From contig NZ_CP038800.1 of assembly GCF_024400535.1 (NCBI RefSeq), forward strand, positions 1,674,001 through 1,738,000: a stretch of DNA of 64,000 nt, given 5' to 3'. Source of the stretch: Treponema denticola (GTDB taxonomy: Bacteria; Spirochaetota; Spirochaetia; Treponematales; Treponemataceae). Below the pieces are notes generated by a model that was not told where the DNA came from, did not search any database, and was given only the letters and a program-made list of their open reading frames with translations. The position numbers and the translations under genes are program-made. Position 1 is the first letter of the stretch; the number at the start of each line of letters is the position of its first letter. Positions 24,497-36,177 of this stretch are shown here, piece by piece.

Positions 24497-26359
24497 TTAT
24501 TCGTTAAAGGGTTCATATTTAAAGCCCGACCAAGTCAAGCCCACATGATTAGAGAATTCCAAGGTATTCAATCGAACACCGTGGACTATAACGGAAAGCA
24601 CGTTCATAATATAGTTAAGACCGTGTCCGAACAATAAAAGTAAGACACCTGCAAAGATTATAAAACCTCCTAAGGCAGGGCCTGCCATCTCGTTTACGGT
24701 TGCACTTATAGCGCCTCCTGCAAGACCTACAGCCCAAAGTCTTATGTAGCTCATAATATCTGCAAATACGTTTACTACGCCCAAAAGCATATTGATAATA
24801 TTTTTTAGGCTTTCAACAATAGCCTGCCCTATTCCTGTAGAATAGTTTACAAAGATAAAGTTTAAAGCAAAACCCGCACCTATCGCAAGGAGCACGGTAT
24901 TATTTATTGCATACTTTTGGGAATCTACAACAAGGTTTAAAACCACAAAATACATTCCGCCAAGCATCGAAAGAGAGCCTACATCGGCAAGGAATTTAGG
25001 GGACTTAATGTTCCTAAATAAACTTACTACATGGGCTATCATCAGCTGGGTTAAGCCTAGGGTAAAGCAAAGCAAAATCTGGTTTTGATTGCGTACATCC
25101 TCAGGGGTAAAGTTTGCAATCGCAGGTACAGCCAATTTTTTAAGAAAAGACGGTACAATTTCGGTAGACATACCGAACCAGTTACAAACCAAGGTACCCC
25201 AAATAACGGTCATAAGCCCCAAATAGCCGAACATATAAAAAGCTGTAGGAACTTTTTGTTTTTTTGCCTTTGTTTTTAAAATCAAAATAATTGAAATCAA
25301 TAACAAAACGGCACCGTAACCGGCATCCCCGAATATCATTGCAAAGAAAATTCCGGAAAAGAGCAGGAACCAAAGAGAAATATCAGGCTCCGTATATCCC
25401 GGAACAGTACCCAAAAAGTCGATTAAGGGAGAAATCAGATTTACAATCTTATTTCGCTTTATCTTTGTAGGTACAGGATCTTCTTCTTCGGGATCTTGAG
25501 AAATATAGGCCCAAGACTTTTCCTTTGCAAGGGAGGAAAGTTTAGTTTCATCTTCGCATGGAATATAACCCGTGAGCCAAACAAGCTGAACCCTCTCTTT
25601 ATCATCTTGATCTCCGAAATCTATTGTCTGCATACCCTCATGCACAATCTCAAATTGAAGCTTCTTGGTTACAATTTCGTCCAAGGCACGGAGAGAGTTT
25701 AAGTAGGCAGACATCTTTGTCATTTCCTGCTTGTAAGAAGAAATCTTAGCCATTAAACTTTTAAGTTTCTCTTTTAAGGCCTTTACGGAAGTTTCAGGAA
25801 GTTTTAAGGGGATAATATCCTGAGGCAAGTCAGCCGGAAGAGCATTTGTTTCACTCCAGATTAAAAACCTTACCCCCGTTTTCCCCTTCCCCACTAAAAT
25901 AGTCTTAATATCTTCGGAAAGGGAAGAATAAGTTTTTAATGAGGTAGTTGCAGGAAAAAGATAGATACCTTTTTCTTCCAAGAAATTAAAATCGGAAGTA
26001 TTTATTTCTCCCCACTCTGCATAAGATGCTATTTCGCCTGAAAGCCTTGCAGATTCTTCCATATTGCTCTTATAAGAAGCAGTTAAGGACAAGACGGAAT
26101 CTACAAAGGTAAGGGTATCTTCTTCGCTTAAAAGAGAGGGAGGCGTTACTCCTTTTTTCTCTTTTTTGGGAAGATATTCCGTTAAAAGGCTCATAGCAAG
26201 AGTTATATCGTTTTTTTCGGATCTTAGCTCGTTTATTAAAGTACCGCTTGCAGGACGGTCTTCAATATGTAAAAGCCCTAATTTTCTTAAATCTTTTAAG
26301 GCATGACGCTGCTCTTTTTTTAAGACTAAAAGAGTTACTTTTTTCATCGGTACAATCAT
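24497..26359 (-). CDS. atpI: V-type ATP synthase subunit I (membrane stator)
   Basis: The 620-aa protein has a cytoplasmic N-terminal half of about 320 residues with long helices, and a C-terminal half with about seven membrane segments. The conserved [13 protein letters not shown] segment near residue 550 carries the Arg needed for ion passage at the I/K interface. The ATG at 26359 overlaps the atpD stop (ATGA) and has AAGGATG upstream. Confidence 0.95.
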   Translation of the reverse strand: MIVPMKKVTLLVLKKEQRHALKDLRKLGLLHIEDRPASGTLINELRSEKNDITLAMSLLTEYLPKKEKKGVTPPSLLSEEDTLTFVDSVLSLTASYKSNMEESARLSGEIASYAEWGEINTSDFNFLEEKGIYLFPATTSLKTYSSLSEDIKTILVGKGKTGVRFLIWSETNALPADLPQDIIPLKLPETSVKALKEKLKSLMAKISSYKQEMTKMSAYLNSLRALDEIVTKKLQFEIVHEGMQTIDFGDQDDKERVQLVWLTGYIPCEDETKLSSLAKEKSWAYISQDPEEEDPVPTKIKRNKIVNLISPLIDFLGTVPGYTEPDISLWFLLFSGIFFAMIFGDAGYGAVLLLISIILILKTKAKKQKVPTAFYMFGYLGLMTVIWGTLVCNWFGMSTEIVPSFLKKLAVPAIANFTPEDVRNQNQILLCFTLGLTQLMIAHVVSLFRNIKSPKFLADVGSLSMLGGMYFVVLNLVVDSQKYAINNTVLLAIGAGFALNFIFVNYSTGIGQAIVESLKNIINMLLGVVNVFADIMSYIRLWAVGLAGGAISATVNEMAGPALGGFIIFAGVLLLLFGHGLNYIMNVLSVIVHGVRLNTLEFSNHVGLTWSGFKYEPFNE

Positions 26360-26970
26360 AGAGCTTCATCCTTATGATGAACCTTTTCAAGGTTCTTTTT
26401 TGAAATCTTACCGCGAACAACAGCTGCAACCTGCTGGTCTCCCAAATAAACCGTAATCTTTTTTATGTTTGCCCTAGTTTCGGGTATTTTAACCTTTTCA
26501 AAGAGGTTTACGCGCTGGGTAGTAGTTCTAAGCTCCGAATTTAATAGGCGGACTTGTTCATCAAGTACCTTTGCCTCAAGGTCTAAGCTCAAAACTTCCT
26601 GCAATTTTTCGGCAGCCGTATCAACCCAAAGAGGAGTCTTATAAAGATCATACTTAGAGCGTTCAAATTCAGCACCGGAAAAAACAGGGATACTCACCCC
26701 CGCAATATTTCCGGTTGAAGTTAAAAGCTCTTTTATCTTAACCATCGAGGGCTGAAAAACATCTTGCTCGCCGAATACCGCTACCCAGTCTTCGAATTCC
26801 CGATTAAGGGCATCCCTGTGAAGCCTTACTTCTTTAGCCCTTGCTTCGATGGTGCGGATTTCGGTTTGAAGCTGCTGTTTTTTGAGCTGAAGAGTCGGCA
26901 AGTATCTTCTGTACATTTTTAAAGATTCTTTTTGATTCTTTAGCTCATTTTTTGTCAGTTTTATCGCCAT
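26356..26970 (-). CDS. atpD: V-type ATP synthase subunit D (central stalk)
   Basis: The 204-aa protein is mainly two long helices forming a coiled coil that turns inside the A3B3 head. It starts with the [31 protein letters not shown] pattern near the start, a form of the family's LK..L..A..G..LLK..RD.L. Overlaps atpI by 4 bases. Confidence 0.9.
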   Translation of the reverse strand: MAIKLTKNELKNQKESLKMYRRYLPTLQLKKQQLQTEIRTIEARAKEVRLHRDALNREFEDWVAVFGEQDVFQPSMVKIKELLTSTGNIAGVSIPVFSGAEFERSKYDLYKTPLWVDTAAEKLQEVLSLDLEAKVLDEQVRLLNSELRTTTQRVNLFEKVKIPETRANIKKITVYLGDQQVAAVVRGKISKKNLEKVHHKDEAL

Positions 26971-26980
26971 AGCCTACCCT

Positions 26981-28276
26981 TTAGTTTGCCGGCCAGTACT
27001 TATTTACCAACTCGGATTTAATACCTGTCTCTTCACGGGTAAAACATTCGGCAAGAATTTTCCAGCCTAGATTGAGGGCATCTTCAAGCGGAATGTTTAC
27101 GGACAAGTCCATCATTCCCGATTCGAATTTTGCACCGTATTTTAGGAGCTTTTCGTCCCATTCGCTCATCATAAAGCCCATGGACTTCTTTTCCAAGGTA
27201 TCTTTATATGAGGCGTAGAGCTTAATCATATTGTCCATCAAGGCACGGTGGTCATCCCTTGTTTTACCGTTTACGTTTTGCTTTAATCGTGAAAGGCTTC
27301 CGAAGGGCTCGATTCGTCCGTTTTTAAGATAGAACTGCCCCTCGGTAATATAACCGGTGTTATCGGGAACCGGATGCGTTACATCATCTCCGGGCATTGT
27401 TGTAACGGCCAAGACCGTAACGGAACCTGCATCGGCAAAGTCTACAGCCTTTTCATAGCGGGCTGCAAGCTGACTGTAAAGGTCTCCGGGATAACCTCGG
27501 TTTGAAGGAACCTGTTCCTGAATAATGGCTATTTCTTTCATTGCATCTGCAAAGTTTGTCATATCGGTTAAAAGAACCAAAACGTTCTTGCCCGCAATGG
27601 CAAATTTTTCTGCAACCGCAAGACACATATCGGGAATCATAAGGCACTCAACCGTAGGGTCAGCTGCCGTATGAACGAACATGGCCGTTCGGCTCAAAGC
27701 ACCGGCTTCTTCAAGGGTGTCCTTAAAATAAAGATAATCGTCATATTTTAAGCCCATTCCGCCCAAGATAATTACATCAACCTCGGCCTGCATGGCTATT
27801 CGGGCTAAAAGCTCGTTATAAGGCTCACCGGAACTTGAAAATATGGGAAGCTTTTGAGAAACGACGAGGGTGTTAAATACGTCGATCATCGGAATACCGG
27901 TTCTAATCATTCTGTTTGCAAGAATACGTTTTGAAGGGTTTACCGAAGGGCCGCCTATGGGAATCATGTTATCCTTTAAGGCAGGGCCTGAATCCCGCGG
28001 ATCACCTGAACCGTTAAAAATACGGCCGAGCAAGTCTTCTGAATAGCTTACCTGCATTTCCTTGCCTAAAAAGCGTACCTCATCTCCAGTTGAAACACCT
28101 CGGCCTCCTGCAAAAACCTGCAATGAAACCAAGTCTCCGTCAAGCTTATTGACTTCTGCAAGAGAGGCTCCGAAACGGGTTTGAACTTCAGCCAATTCTC
28201 CGTATGATACGCCGTCGGCCTTAACCGTAATAACCGAACCGTTAATCGATTCTATTTTACTATATACCTTTTTCAT
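26981..28276 (-). CDS. atpB: V-type ATP synthase subunit B
   Basis: Non-catalytic nucleotide-binding head subunit, 431 aa. The Walker A motif is replaced by [12 protein letters not shown], as is normal for B. Other signatures are [37 protein letters not shown] region, and [24 protein letters not shown]. Confidence 0.97.
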   Translation of the reverse strand: MKKVYSKIESINGSVITVKADGVSYGELAEVQTRFGASLAEVNKLDGDLVSLQVFAGGRGVSTGDEVRFLGKEMQVSYSEDLLGRIFNGSGDPRDSGPALKDNMIPIGGPSVNPSKRILANRMIRTGIPMIDVFNTLVVSQKLPIFSSSGEPYNELLARIAMQAEVDVIILGGMGLKYDDYLYFKDTLEEAGALSRTAMFVHTAADPTVECLMIPDMCLAVAEKFAIAGKNVLVLLTDMTNFADAMKEIAIIQEQVPSNRGYPGDLYSQLAARYEKAVDFADAGSVTVLAVTTMPGDDVTHPVPDNTGYITEGQFYLKNGRIEPFGSLSRLKQNVNGKTRDDHRALMDNMIKLYASYKDTLEKKSMGFMMSEWDEKLLKYGAKFESGMMDLSVNIPLEDALNLGWKILAECFTREETGIKSELVNKYWPAN

Positions 28277-28277
28277 C

Positions 28278-30047
28278 TTACACCGCCTGCTTCAATAATT
28301 TTTTTGCACTCTCATCTAAGCTATCCGCTTTTTCGGCGATGTGCTTTTTAATTCCGTCTTCATGGGATTTAAATGCATCCGAGCCCCAAGGCGAGTAGTT
28401 ATAGTCGATAAACATAAGTTTAAGTTTGCTGAAATAAGAGCGGGCTTCATCCTTTGAAATAAATTTAAATGAAGTACCTAAAATTTCAATCAAAATATTA
28501 TATATGTGCTGTTGGCGCTCAACCGAAACTGCATCGTCTACCTTATCAAATGAGTTTTGCTGTAAGTAAACGGCATCGAGTAAGTCGCCTTTTAAGTAAA
28601 CGATAAAGTCTTCTATACTTGTTCCTTCTTCACCTACAACCTTCATCATCTGCTCAACCTCGGTTCCTCGGCGTAAAAAACTTCTTCCGTATTTAACTTG
28701 TTCTAAAGGAAGAACGCTGGGATATTTTGACCAAGAATCGAGGGGATGAATTGCCGGATACTTTCGGGCATCGGATCTTTCTCGTGAAAGACCGTGGAAG
28801 GCTCCTACTACTTTTAAGGTAGCTTGAGTTACGGGCTCTTCAAAGTTACCGCCCGCAGGAGATACCGTTCCGCCGATTGTAACGGAACCCTTTGAACCGT
28901 CGCTTAGACGGACAATACCGGCTCTTTCGTAGAAGGCGGCGATGTAGGATTCAAGATAGGCAGGGAATGCTTCTTCTCCGGGAATTTCTTCCAAGCGGCC
29001 CGACATTTCTCGAAGAGCCTGAGCCCATCGGCTGGTAGAGTCTGCAAGAAGAAGAACGTCCAAGCCCATTTGACGGTAGTATTCTGCGAGAGTTACGCCT
29101 GTATAAACCGAAGCTTCACGGGCAGCAACAGGCATTGAAGACGTATTACAGATAATTATAGTTCTCTCCATGAGGGTTCGGCCCGTTTTGGGGTCTTTAA
29201 GCTCAGGGAATTCGGTAAGAGTTTCTACAACTTCACCGGCACGCTCACCGCAGGCTGCAATAATAACGATGTCGACATCGGCATTTCGGCTGGTAGCATG
29301 CTGCAAAACGGTTTTTCCTGCACCGAATGGACCGGGAATACAATAGGTTCCGCCCTTAGCAACAGGGAAAAATGTATCCATTGTTCTCATCTTTGTAACC
29401 AAGGTTTCCGTCGGCTTTAAGCGCTCTGCATAACAGTCGATTGCACGTTTTACAGGCCACTTAAAACTCATGGTAATAGGTATTACGTTTCCTCTTTCGT
29501 CCGTAACCTCGGCTATTGTATCGTCTACGGTATAATCGCCTTCAGATTTTATAGATTTTAATTTATAAGTTCCATACATATTAAAAGGAATCATGATACG
29601 GTGGGTAAAACTGCCTTCAGGTACGGTTCCCAGCAAGTCTGCTCGCTTTAATGTATCTCCTTCGTTAGCAGAGGGAGTAAAATGCCATTTTGCCGTGCGG
29701 GAGAGAGCATTTAAGTAGATACCTCTTTCCAAAAAATAGCCGGCTTGTTCTGCAAGCTCAGGCAAGGGGTTTTGCAGGCCGTCATAAACTTGGCCTAAAA
29801 GACCGGGGCCTAACTCAACGGAAAGAAGATCTCCGGTAAACTCTACGATATCACCGACCTTTATTCCCTTTGTAATTTCAAATACTTGAAGCTGAGCTAC
29901 TTCTCCCCGAATACGGATTACCTCGCTTTTTAGTTTTTTTGAACCAACCTCAACATAGCCTACCTCGTTAAGGGTAACCAAGCCTTCAAAAGCAACGCTT
30001 ATCATGTTACCGTTAATACCGACTACTTTTCCTTTTGTTTTAGTCAT
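28278..30047 (-). CDS. atpA: V-type ATP synthase subunit A (catalytic)
   Basis: Catalytic head subunit, 589 aa. Walker A reads [11 protein letters not shown] (about residue 235), with the V-type non-homologous insert before it. [33 protein letters not shown] and [16 protein letters not shown] follow in the expected order. It is first in the operon; in other spirochaetes genes for subunit E and a small protein normally come just before it, but here a 143-base gap and then apt are found. Confidence 0.97.
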   Translation of the reverse strand: MTKTKGKVVGINGNMISVAFEGLVTLNEVGYVEVGSKKLKSEVIRIRGEVAQLQVFEITKGIKVGDIVEFTGDLLSVELGPGLLGQVYDGLQNPLPELAEQAGYFLERGIYLNALSRTAKWHFTPSANEGDTLKRADLLGTVPEGSFTHRIMIPFNMYGTYKLKSIKSEGDYTVDDTIAEVTDERGNVIPITMSFKWPVKRAIDCYAERLKPTETLVTKMRTMDTFFPVAKGGTYCIPGPFGAGKTVLQHATSRNADVDIVIIAACGERAGEVVETLTEFPELKDPKTGRTLMERTIIICNTSSMPVAAREASVYTGVTLAEYYRQMGLDVLLLADSTSRWAQALREMSGRLEEIPGEEAFPAYLESYIAAFYERAGIVRLSDGSKGSVTIGGTVSPAGGNFEEPVTQATLKVVGAFHGLSRERSDARKYPAIHPLDSWSKYPSVLPLEQVKYGRSFLRRGTEVEQMMKVVGEEGTSIEDFIVYLKGDLLDAVYLQQNSFDKVDDAVSVERQQHIYNILIEILGTSFKFISKDEARSYFSKLKLMFIDYNYSPWGSDAFKSHEDGIKKHIAEKADSLDESAKKLLKQAV

Positions 30048-30190
30048 ATCATAACTCCAAATACTGTATAATAAAGCATAAATCCTAATTTTAAAAACCG
30101 TTTAGCAAAAATTACAAAACGACTTTTAGATTTTACCATATAAATCAAAAATATGCAAGGCAGAAAAAATCAAAAATCTTAAAAACAGAA

Positions 30191-30727
30191 TTAAATTTTT
30201 TCACTGTCATATTCTATAAGGGTTTTTACAGGCAAATCTCCAAGCACCTTGGTATAATTTAAAAAAGGAAGGCCTACAACTCCGCAAAAACCTACAACCT
30301 TTGCCCCGCCCTCTTCTAAAATACTTCGGGCGGCATTTAAGGTTCCTCCTGTGGCAATCAGGTCGTCTAAAAGAAGGACGTTTTGACCTTTTACTACATC
30401 GGTTTTATGTACTTCAACAGAGGCTTGTCCGTACTCAAGGTCATACGAAGCGGAGTAAGTTTCTCCGGGGAGTTTTCCCTTTTTGCGGATTAAAATAAGC
30501 GGTATTCCCATTTTATAGGCAAAGGGGGCGGCAAAGATAAAGCCTCTCGCTTCAATGGCTGCGACAGCATCTATCTTTTCTCCCTTGTACATTTCCGTCA
30601 TTTTGTCAAGGCAATAACTAAAAACCTTTGGATTAACCAAAATACCTGTAATATCATAAAAAAGAATTCCCTTTTTAGGAAAGTCCGGAACGCGTCTAAT
30701 CGCTGCGTCAATTATCTTATCTTTCAT
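30191..30727 (-). CDS. apt: Adenine phosphoribosyltransferase
   Basis: Converts adenine and PRPP to AMP in purine salvage. The 178-aa protein has PDFPKKGILFYDIT, AIEARGFIFAAPFA, an IRKKGKLPGET hood segment, and the PRPP-binding VLLLDDLIATGGTL. The start is ATG 30727; a longer TTG-started frame is not supported by family length. Probably last gene of the operon that begins with the ABC exporter. Confidence 0.96.
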   Translation of the reverse strand: MKDKIIDAAIRRVPDFPKKGILFYDITGILVNPKVFSYCLDKMTEMYKGEKIDAVAAIEARGFIFAAPFAYKMGIPLILIRKKGKLPGETYSASYDLEYGQASVEVHKTDVVKGQNVLLLDDLIATGGTLNAARSILEEGGAKVVGFCGVVGLPFLNYTKVLGDLPVKTLIEYDSEKI

Positions 30728-30793
30728 AAGAAACAGTCTACACCTTATTTTTGCAATGGTCAATAGGAATTTTATGTTTTATGTTCCGTCCAT

Positions 30794-32146
30794 TTATTTT
30801 TCAGTTATACTTACATTCATATTTTTAAGCTCATCCAAAAAAGATGGATAGCTTATATCAAAACATCCGGCATCTTGAAGGATAAAATCAGAATCATCTT
30901 GATTATCGATACCGGCACCCATCACCATAAGCATCATAGCTATTCGGTGATCTCCATGGGAAGAAACTTTAGCAGGTCTTAGGTCTTTTCCTCCGGTTCC
31001 GCGAACAATTAAAAAATCCCTTCCCTCCGTAATATCTGCCCCAAGTTTTTTTAATTCTGAGGCAATTGCAAAAAGCCTATCACACTCTTTGTAACGGCAG
31101 ATTTCTATATTTTTTAAAATAGTTTTACCATTTGCAAAAGAGGCCATCGCCGAAAGAGCCGGAACTGCATCCGGAATATCGGAACAGTCAAAGGTTCCGC
31201 CCTTCAAATTTGAAGGAAAAATTTTAAGGCTTTGAGATTTCTCCTCAAAGCGGATATCCGCATTCATTTCTTTTAATATTTTTACTATCCTCGAATCCCC
31301 TTGTACATCATTTATATCTATATTTTTTATGACAAGAGAGGAAGCAGTAATCAGGGCTAAGGCAACGGGAAATGCAGCACTGGACCAATCGGCCGGAATG
31401 CTTGCCGAAAAGGAAGAAATTTTTTGACCTTCCATAATCTTAAAAGTTTTAAAATCGTCCGAAACATCAAATTTAATACCGCAAGTTTTAAGCCAATGAA
31501 GGGTCATTTTTAAATAGGGAAGCTCCCCTGCTCTTTTTAGGTTTATTTGTAATGGAAAGTTGAGTAAGCCGGCTCCAAGCAGGAGTCCGCTTACAACTTG
31601 AGAAAAATCACCCTCAAGACAGAGTGTTTTTTCTTTAAGGTTTTTGATTAAAGATGAGCCGGGTAAAACCCGTATGGGAGCTTTTTCATAGCTGCCAATA
31701 AATTCGTATTTTAAGCCTAACCCCTCATAAATTTCGATTAAGGGCTTCACGGGCCGCTTTAAAATCGATGAATCTCCGGTTAAAATAAAATCGGAAGACA
31801 TTAAAGAAAGAATAGAACCTAAAAAATTAAAAAGAGTACCGGAATTTTCTGCATCGATTTTTATCGGTTTTTCCTTTTCGATTCTTTTTTTTAAGCCTCC
31901 TGTCGGCGGAAAAACAATTATATCGGCAGAGAAATCAGTTTTTTGTTCTATTTTAAATTTTACACCTAAGGACTCAAATACCGATACAGCCGTTTTAGTG
32001 TCTCCGCTCATAAGGAGATTTTTTATTTGGGAAGGACCTTCAGCAAATGAAGCTAAAACAAGAGCCCTCATAGAATGGCTTTTTGAAGGAGGGACCTCAA
32101 TGGGCAAGGGAGATATAGGTTTTGATTTTTTAATCTTTAAAATCAT
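30794..32146 (-). CDS. aroA: 3-phosphoshikimate 1-carboxyvinyltransferase (EPSP synthase)
   Basis: Adds enolpyruvyl from PEP to shikimate-3-phosphate in the chorismate pathway. The 450-aa protein has PPSKSHSMRALVLA at the N-terminus, a GNSGT-like DAENSGTLFNF near residue 98, LKRPVKPLIE, ADWSSAAFPVALAL near 258 and SHGDHRIAMML near 400. It overlaps the TPR gene by 4 bases. Confidence 0.95.
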   Translation of the reverse strand: MILKIKKSKPISPLPIEVPPSKSHSMRALVLASFAEGPSQIKNLLMSGDTKTAVSVFESLGVKFKIEQKTDFSADIIVFPPTGGLKKRIEKEKPIKIDAENSGTLFNFLGSILSLMSSDFILTGDSSILKRPVKPLIEIYEGLGLKYEFIGSYEKAPIRVLPGSSLIKNLKEKTLCLEGDFSQVVSGLLLGAGLLNFPLQINLKRAGELPYLKMTLHWLKTCGIKFDVSDDFKTFKIMEGQKISSFSASIPADWSSAAFPVALALITASSLVIKNIDINDVQGDSRIVKILKEMNADIRFEEKSQSLKIFPSNLKGGTFDCSDIPDAVPALSAMASFANGKTILKNIEICRYKECDRLFAIASELKKLGADITEGRDFLIVRGTGGKDLRPAKVSSHGDHRIAMMLMVMGAGIDNQDDSDFILQDAGCFDISYPSFLDELKNMNVSITEK

Positions 32147-34425
32147 TTTTTTAAAAGAGCTTTAAGTTCCTTTAAGCGGTTTTGGTCTTCACAATCAGCT
32201 AAGAGTTTTATTGTTTCCTTGGCCTTTTCTTTTCGGTTTGTTTGAATATAAAGATTTGCAAGATCAAACAAGAGCTCATCAGATTCGCCCAGTTCTTCAA
32301 TAGCCTTACGCAGGGTAATTTCAGCTCTTGCATAATCTCCCTTTTTTACAGCAAGGAGGGCAATAAGCCTGTATATTCTTTCTGAAGGTTCTATATCCAT
32401 AGCCTTAACCAAAAGGCCGTCAGCATCGTTTAAATATCCTATTTCTATAGAATTTTCAGCCTTGTCCGTTAAAAGAACAGGATCTGTAGGATGAAGTTTT
32501 AAGGCTTTTTGATACCAAATATCCGCCTCATCATATTGCTCGTCAAAGAACAAGGCATTGGCATAAATATGAAAAGCTTCCGCTCTGTTTCTCTCGGCAG
32601 CCAAATCAGCTGTACCGCCTTCAATATCAAAAAGAGGGGCACATTCTTTTAATCGTCCCTGAAGGCGCATAACCTCTACATAGTTTTCCAAAATAACTAT
32701 CTCATCGGGGAGCAGCTTACGGGCTTTTTCGATTTCGATTTGAGCATCAAAAAAGGCATCTTCATCGATTGCACAAAGAGCTTTTAAATTAAAAATCCAT
32801 CCGTTATGGGGTTCAAGAGCAGAGGCTTCGGAAAGAGATGCCGAGCAGTCTTCTCCAATCAAATATAAAGCTTCTGCCAAGCGGAAATGATATAAACCAT
32901 GCTCCGGTCCCAACTTACAAGCCTTTTTAAAAAACTTTATAGCCTCCTCAGGCCTTTCATCATGTATAAGAAGGCCGTATAGATACCATATTGTAGAATC
33001 ACTTGTTTTTGCATCGCATAGTTTTTTAAAATTAGCCTTTGCTTCATCTTTATTATCTAAAGCATAATGGAATTTACCGCTTATAGACCAAGTGCGCTCA
33101 TCTTCAGGAGCTAGACGCTCAAGAGCATTTATAACATCAGCCATTTCATTGTATTGTTCTTCAGCCAAGAAAAGTTTACCTGCTTCAACATAAGCATCAA
33201 TTGCTTCATTCTTTTTACCGGCAAGGTTAAGCTCGTTTGCTTCATTATATTTTAATAAGCCCTGATCCGGTTTTAGCTCAAAGGCCTTTGCATAAAAGGC
33301 AGCCGATTTTTCATGGTCTCCTTGAGAATTTAAAAAATGCCCCTTTAAAGAGCAAAGCAAGACCGACTTTTCAATTTCATCATTCGGAATATCTTTTAAA
33401 AGAGCTCCCAGTTTTTTCATATTTCCGGATTGATAATAAAGACCTGCAAGCTCGGCCATTATTTCATAATTATCATGCTCAATATCAAGGGCCGATAAAA
33501 ATTCTTTTTCAGCTTCCTCACTTAAACGCTGGGCAAAATATATTCTTCCGGCCAAAATATGATCTTGAATAATCGGCTCCCGCAGCTTCCATGCCTGTTT
33601 TATTTGGTATATGGCTGCAACATATTGGCCCATTGCATAATAGGTAGATGCAAGGTTAATATAGGCTTCCGGAGAAATTGCATCCGGATTATTTGCAGCA
33701 GAGTCGGTATTTTCAACAAGAATGGGCTGAGAAATAATTTTAAATTCGTTTAAGTAAAATTTTACTTTTGAATGAGACTCCCAATTTTGACCTGTAAAGG
33801 CGATCTTTCCTGCAGCTTGAACAATATCGGATTCAAATTTTCCCAGCCACGTATTATTGACAAGAACAGTAATACTTGTTCCCGCACAAATAAGCTTTAT
33901 CTTAAATTTGGACGAATCAATATCGGTAAGGGGTTTTGTCCAGCCTAAAATAGGCATAGGTGTTGAATTCACGACAGCATCAAGGCGTATCCAGCCCTTA
34001 TCCGAAACAAGGAGAGAGTAAAAAGCCTTGTCGCTTATATGACGGAATAAAAAACCTGCGGCGCAATAGCCTGCACTTATATTATTTTCTTCGGTTAAAA
34101 AATCATCTTTAAAATCGGGAAGGTCAATTTCTGCATCGAGAATAAAATCTTTATATCTAAAGACAGGATTTACAGTCCAAGCATAAAGATGTTTTCTGTT
34201 TAACTCTAAGGAATATGCAGGTTTACCTTTAGGATTTTCTTCAAACAAAGAGCGATAACCGTCTCCTGTTTCTTCAATAAAGCGGGCTTTTTCTTTTTTA
34301 GAAAAGTCAGCTTCCCAAATTTCTTCCTTAATCTCTTCATTATCTATCGGTTGAGCTTTTTTAGATTCATATTTTTTTTGAATCTTGTTTTTAAGATAAT
34401 AAAAATATAACTTAAGTCGTTCCAT
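32143..34425 (-). CDS. TPR-repeat protein with N-terminal lectin-like (LamG/concanavalin-type) region
   Basis: A 760-aa soluble protein. Residues about 1-40 are basic, with many Lys and Tyr. Residues about 60-230 look like a beta-sandwich of the glucanase/LamG class (FILDAEIDLP, AAGFLFRH, YSLLVSDKGWIRLD, ITVLVNNTWLGKFES, GKIAFTGQNW). From about 250 to the end run many TPR-like helix pairs, such as AYINLASTYYAMGQYVAAIYQ and FHIYANALFFDEQYDEADIW. No signal peptide was seen. It sits between an ABC exporter and aroA; a scaffold role is plausible but not shown. Confidence 0.75.
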   Translation of the reverse strand: MERLKLYFYYLKNKIQKKYESKKAQPIDNEEIKEEIWEADFSKKEKARFIEETGDGYRSLFEENPKGKPAYSLELNRKHLYAWTVNPVFRYKDFILDAEIDLPDFKDDFLTEENNISAGYCAAGFLFRHISDKAFYSLLVSDKGWIRLDAVVNSTPMPILGWTKPLTDIDSSKFKIKLICAGTSITVLVNNTWLGKFESDIVQAAGKIAFTGQNWESHSKVKFYLNEFKIISQPILVENTDSAANNPDAISPEAYINLASTYYAMGQYVAAIYQIKQAWKLREPIIQDHILAGRIYFAQRLSEEAEKEFLSALDIEHDNYEIMAELAGLYYQSGNMKKLGALLKDIPNDEIEKSVLLCSLKGHFLNSQGDHEKSAAFYAKAFELKPDQGLLKYNEANELNLAGKKNEAIDAYVEAGKLFLAEEQYNEMADVINALERLAPEDERTWSISGKFHYALDNKDEAKANFKKLCDAKTSDSTIWYLYGLLIHDERPEEAIKFFKKACKLGPEHGLYHFRLAEALYLIGEDCSASLSEASALEPHNGWIFNLKALCAIDEDAFFDAQIEIEKARKLLPDEIVILENYVEVMRLQGRLKECAPLFDIEGGTADLAAERNRAEAFHIYANALFFDEQYDEADIWYQKALKLHPTDPVLLTDKAENSIEIGYLNDADGLLVKAMDIEPSERIYRLIALLAVKKGDYARAEITLRKAIEELGESDELLFDLANLYIQTNRKEKAKETIKLLADCEDQNRLKELKALLKK

Positions 34426-34473
34426 AATATATTAAGAGCTTACAAGAAAAAGTCATTTTAGTCTAGCGGGTAA

Positions 34474-36174
34474 TTATAATTCAATACTTGCTATCTTTTT
34501 CTCAGCATAAATGCCGTATGGTTTAATCAATACTGCAAACAAGGCTGCAGGAATACCGCAAAAATAAATCAGCAAAATCCACATATAAGAATTCATCGTA
34601 AGAAATATAACAAAAGCAGATGCAGCCAAAATAATCATATTAAAAAGCATAATAAAAATTACATTTGTATTTTGTTTCATTGCAGCAATAGGATTATCCC
34701 AATGCAGTTTAGGATGAGCTGTATCCAAAAACAAAGAAACTAAATTCATAAAGGCTGAAAAGCTGAGAGCTATCAATGATGAAAAAATTATATGTAAAAT
34801 ACCGAACTTAAAAACAAAAGCTGAAAAACCGACCCCTATTACAACAGCCAATACGGCAAAAATCATAGCATGAGCAAGCTTGGCATACATAAAGCTTGCA
34901 ATATCTACAGGTAAACTTTTAATAAAGGGTATAAATTTTGCATCCCTTGAAAGAGCTGTGTCGGCTATATTTGTCATTGAACCTAAAAAGCCTACAACGA
35001 GACCGGTAATTACAAAACCTGCATTGCCGTTCATAAAATCGGTAATATTAGGAGGTAGATCGGTTAAATTTACACCCTTTGCAATGCTTATTACGATCAT
35101 CAATATAGGCATAAATATAATGGAAAAAGGGCCGTTTAAAAGATAAACAGGTGTGCGGTTCATCATTTTAATTTCTCTTTTTACATAAGAGATAAAGGTA
35201 TTTGATTTTTTTATATTTCTATTTAAAAAACTCGCAAGCTGTTTTGTTTCTAATTTTTTTATATTTTTTTCGTTAAATCCTATCAAGCTTTCCGTATACA
35301 TTTTAGACATAAAACTTATAACCAATGCAGGGAGGGCTGCACAAAAGACGATAAGCAGTATCATATATAAAAGACTTAAAACTGAAACGGGATTACTCAA
35401 AATATAACCTACAAGTTTTACCGGAGGATAGTATAAACCGTAAGTTTGAAAAGCGGCAGCATTAGATTCAACCATATTATAAAGAGCCTCAGGATCGGAA
35501 CCCGAAGCCGATTGGATTATATAATTAAAACCCAATGCAAGAGCCATTCCTAAAATTCCGTTCACAGCCATGATAATATTTTTATTTTTAAAAACTCGAG
35601 TAAAACGCATAATGAGGATATTAAAAAAATAACAAACGGAAATCATAGGCATAGGAATCACAAGAGCGCAGATGACAGCCCAGAAATAAAATATAAGGGG
35701 AGGAGACTCCATATACCCGTATATTCCCATTAAAACTGCAAAAAACGCAATAGAAGTAATCAAAGAATTTATGGAATTTGCAAAAAACTTTGCCCCAAAC
35801 AATGTTCGGGGCTTAATGGGCATCGACAAAAACTGTTCTTCAATCTCTCCTATGTAATATGTTGAAATTGTAAGCATAAAGCCGAATAATAAACTCATAA
35901 AAGAAATAAAAACTACAGTTATTTCAAAAAGAATACCGATATTATTTGCCGCCTTTGCAGTGCCGTATAAACCGAAAATCAAAAAGCCGAAGATAAGTAA
36001 AAATTCCGCTAAAACAAACAAAAACAGAATTGCCAAGCCCAGTATCTTAGCCTTGGAATTTTTCGTAAGGGTTTGATCACCCTTCTTTTTTCTTTTTTGA
36101 ATTTGAGTCTTAAAATTTTTAAAGTTAAAAACAGAAGCCAAATAAATTTTAACCAATCTAAAAAAAACTTTCAT
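34474..36174 (-). CDS. ABC transporter permease
   Basis: A 566-aa protein with about 10-12 membrane segments arranged in two groups, separated by a cytoplasmic loop near residues 300-340 (MYTESLIGFNEKNIKKLETK). There is no ATP-binding motif; the ATPase is the gene 3 bases upstream. The form resembles large exporter permeases of the ABC-2 class. Substrate unknown. Confidence 0.85.
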   Translation of the reverse strand: MKVFFRLVKIYLASVFNFKNFKTQIQKRKKKGDQTLTKNSKAKILGLAILFLFVLAEFLLIFGFLIFGLYGTAKAANNIGILFEITVVFISFMSLLFGFMLTISTYYIGEIEEQFLSMPIKPRTLFGAKFFANSINSLITSIAFFAVLMGIYGYMESPPLIFYFWAVICALVIPMPMISVCYFFNILIMRFTRVFKNKNIIMAVNGILGMALALGFNYIIQSASGSDPEALYNMVESNAAAFQTYGLYYPPVKLVGYILSNPVSVLSLLYMILLIVFCAALPALVISFMSKMYTESLIGFNEKNIKKLETKQLASFLNRNIKKSNTFISYVKREIKMMNRTPVYLLNGPFSIIFMPILMIVISIAKGVNLTDLPPNITDFMNGNAGFVITGLVVGFLGSMTNIADTALSRDAKFIPFIKSLPVDIASFMYAKLAHAMIFAVLAVVIGVGFSAFVFKFGILHIIFSSLIALSFSAFMNLVSLFLDTAHPKLHWDNPIAAMKQNTNVIFIMLFNMIILAASAFVIFLTMNSYMWILLIYFCGIPAALFAVLIKPYGIYAEKKIASIEL

Positions 36175-36177
36175 ATT

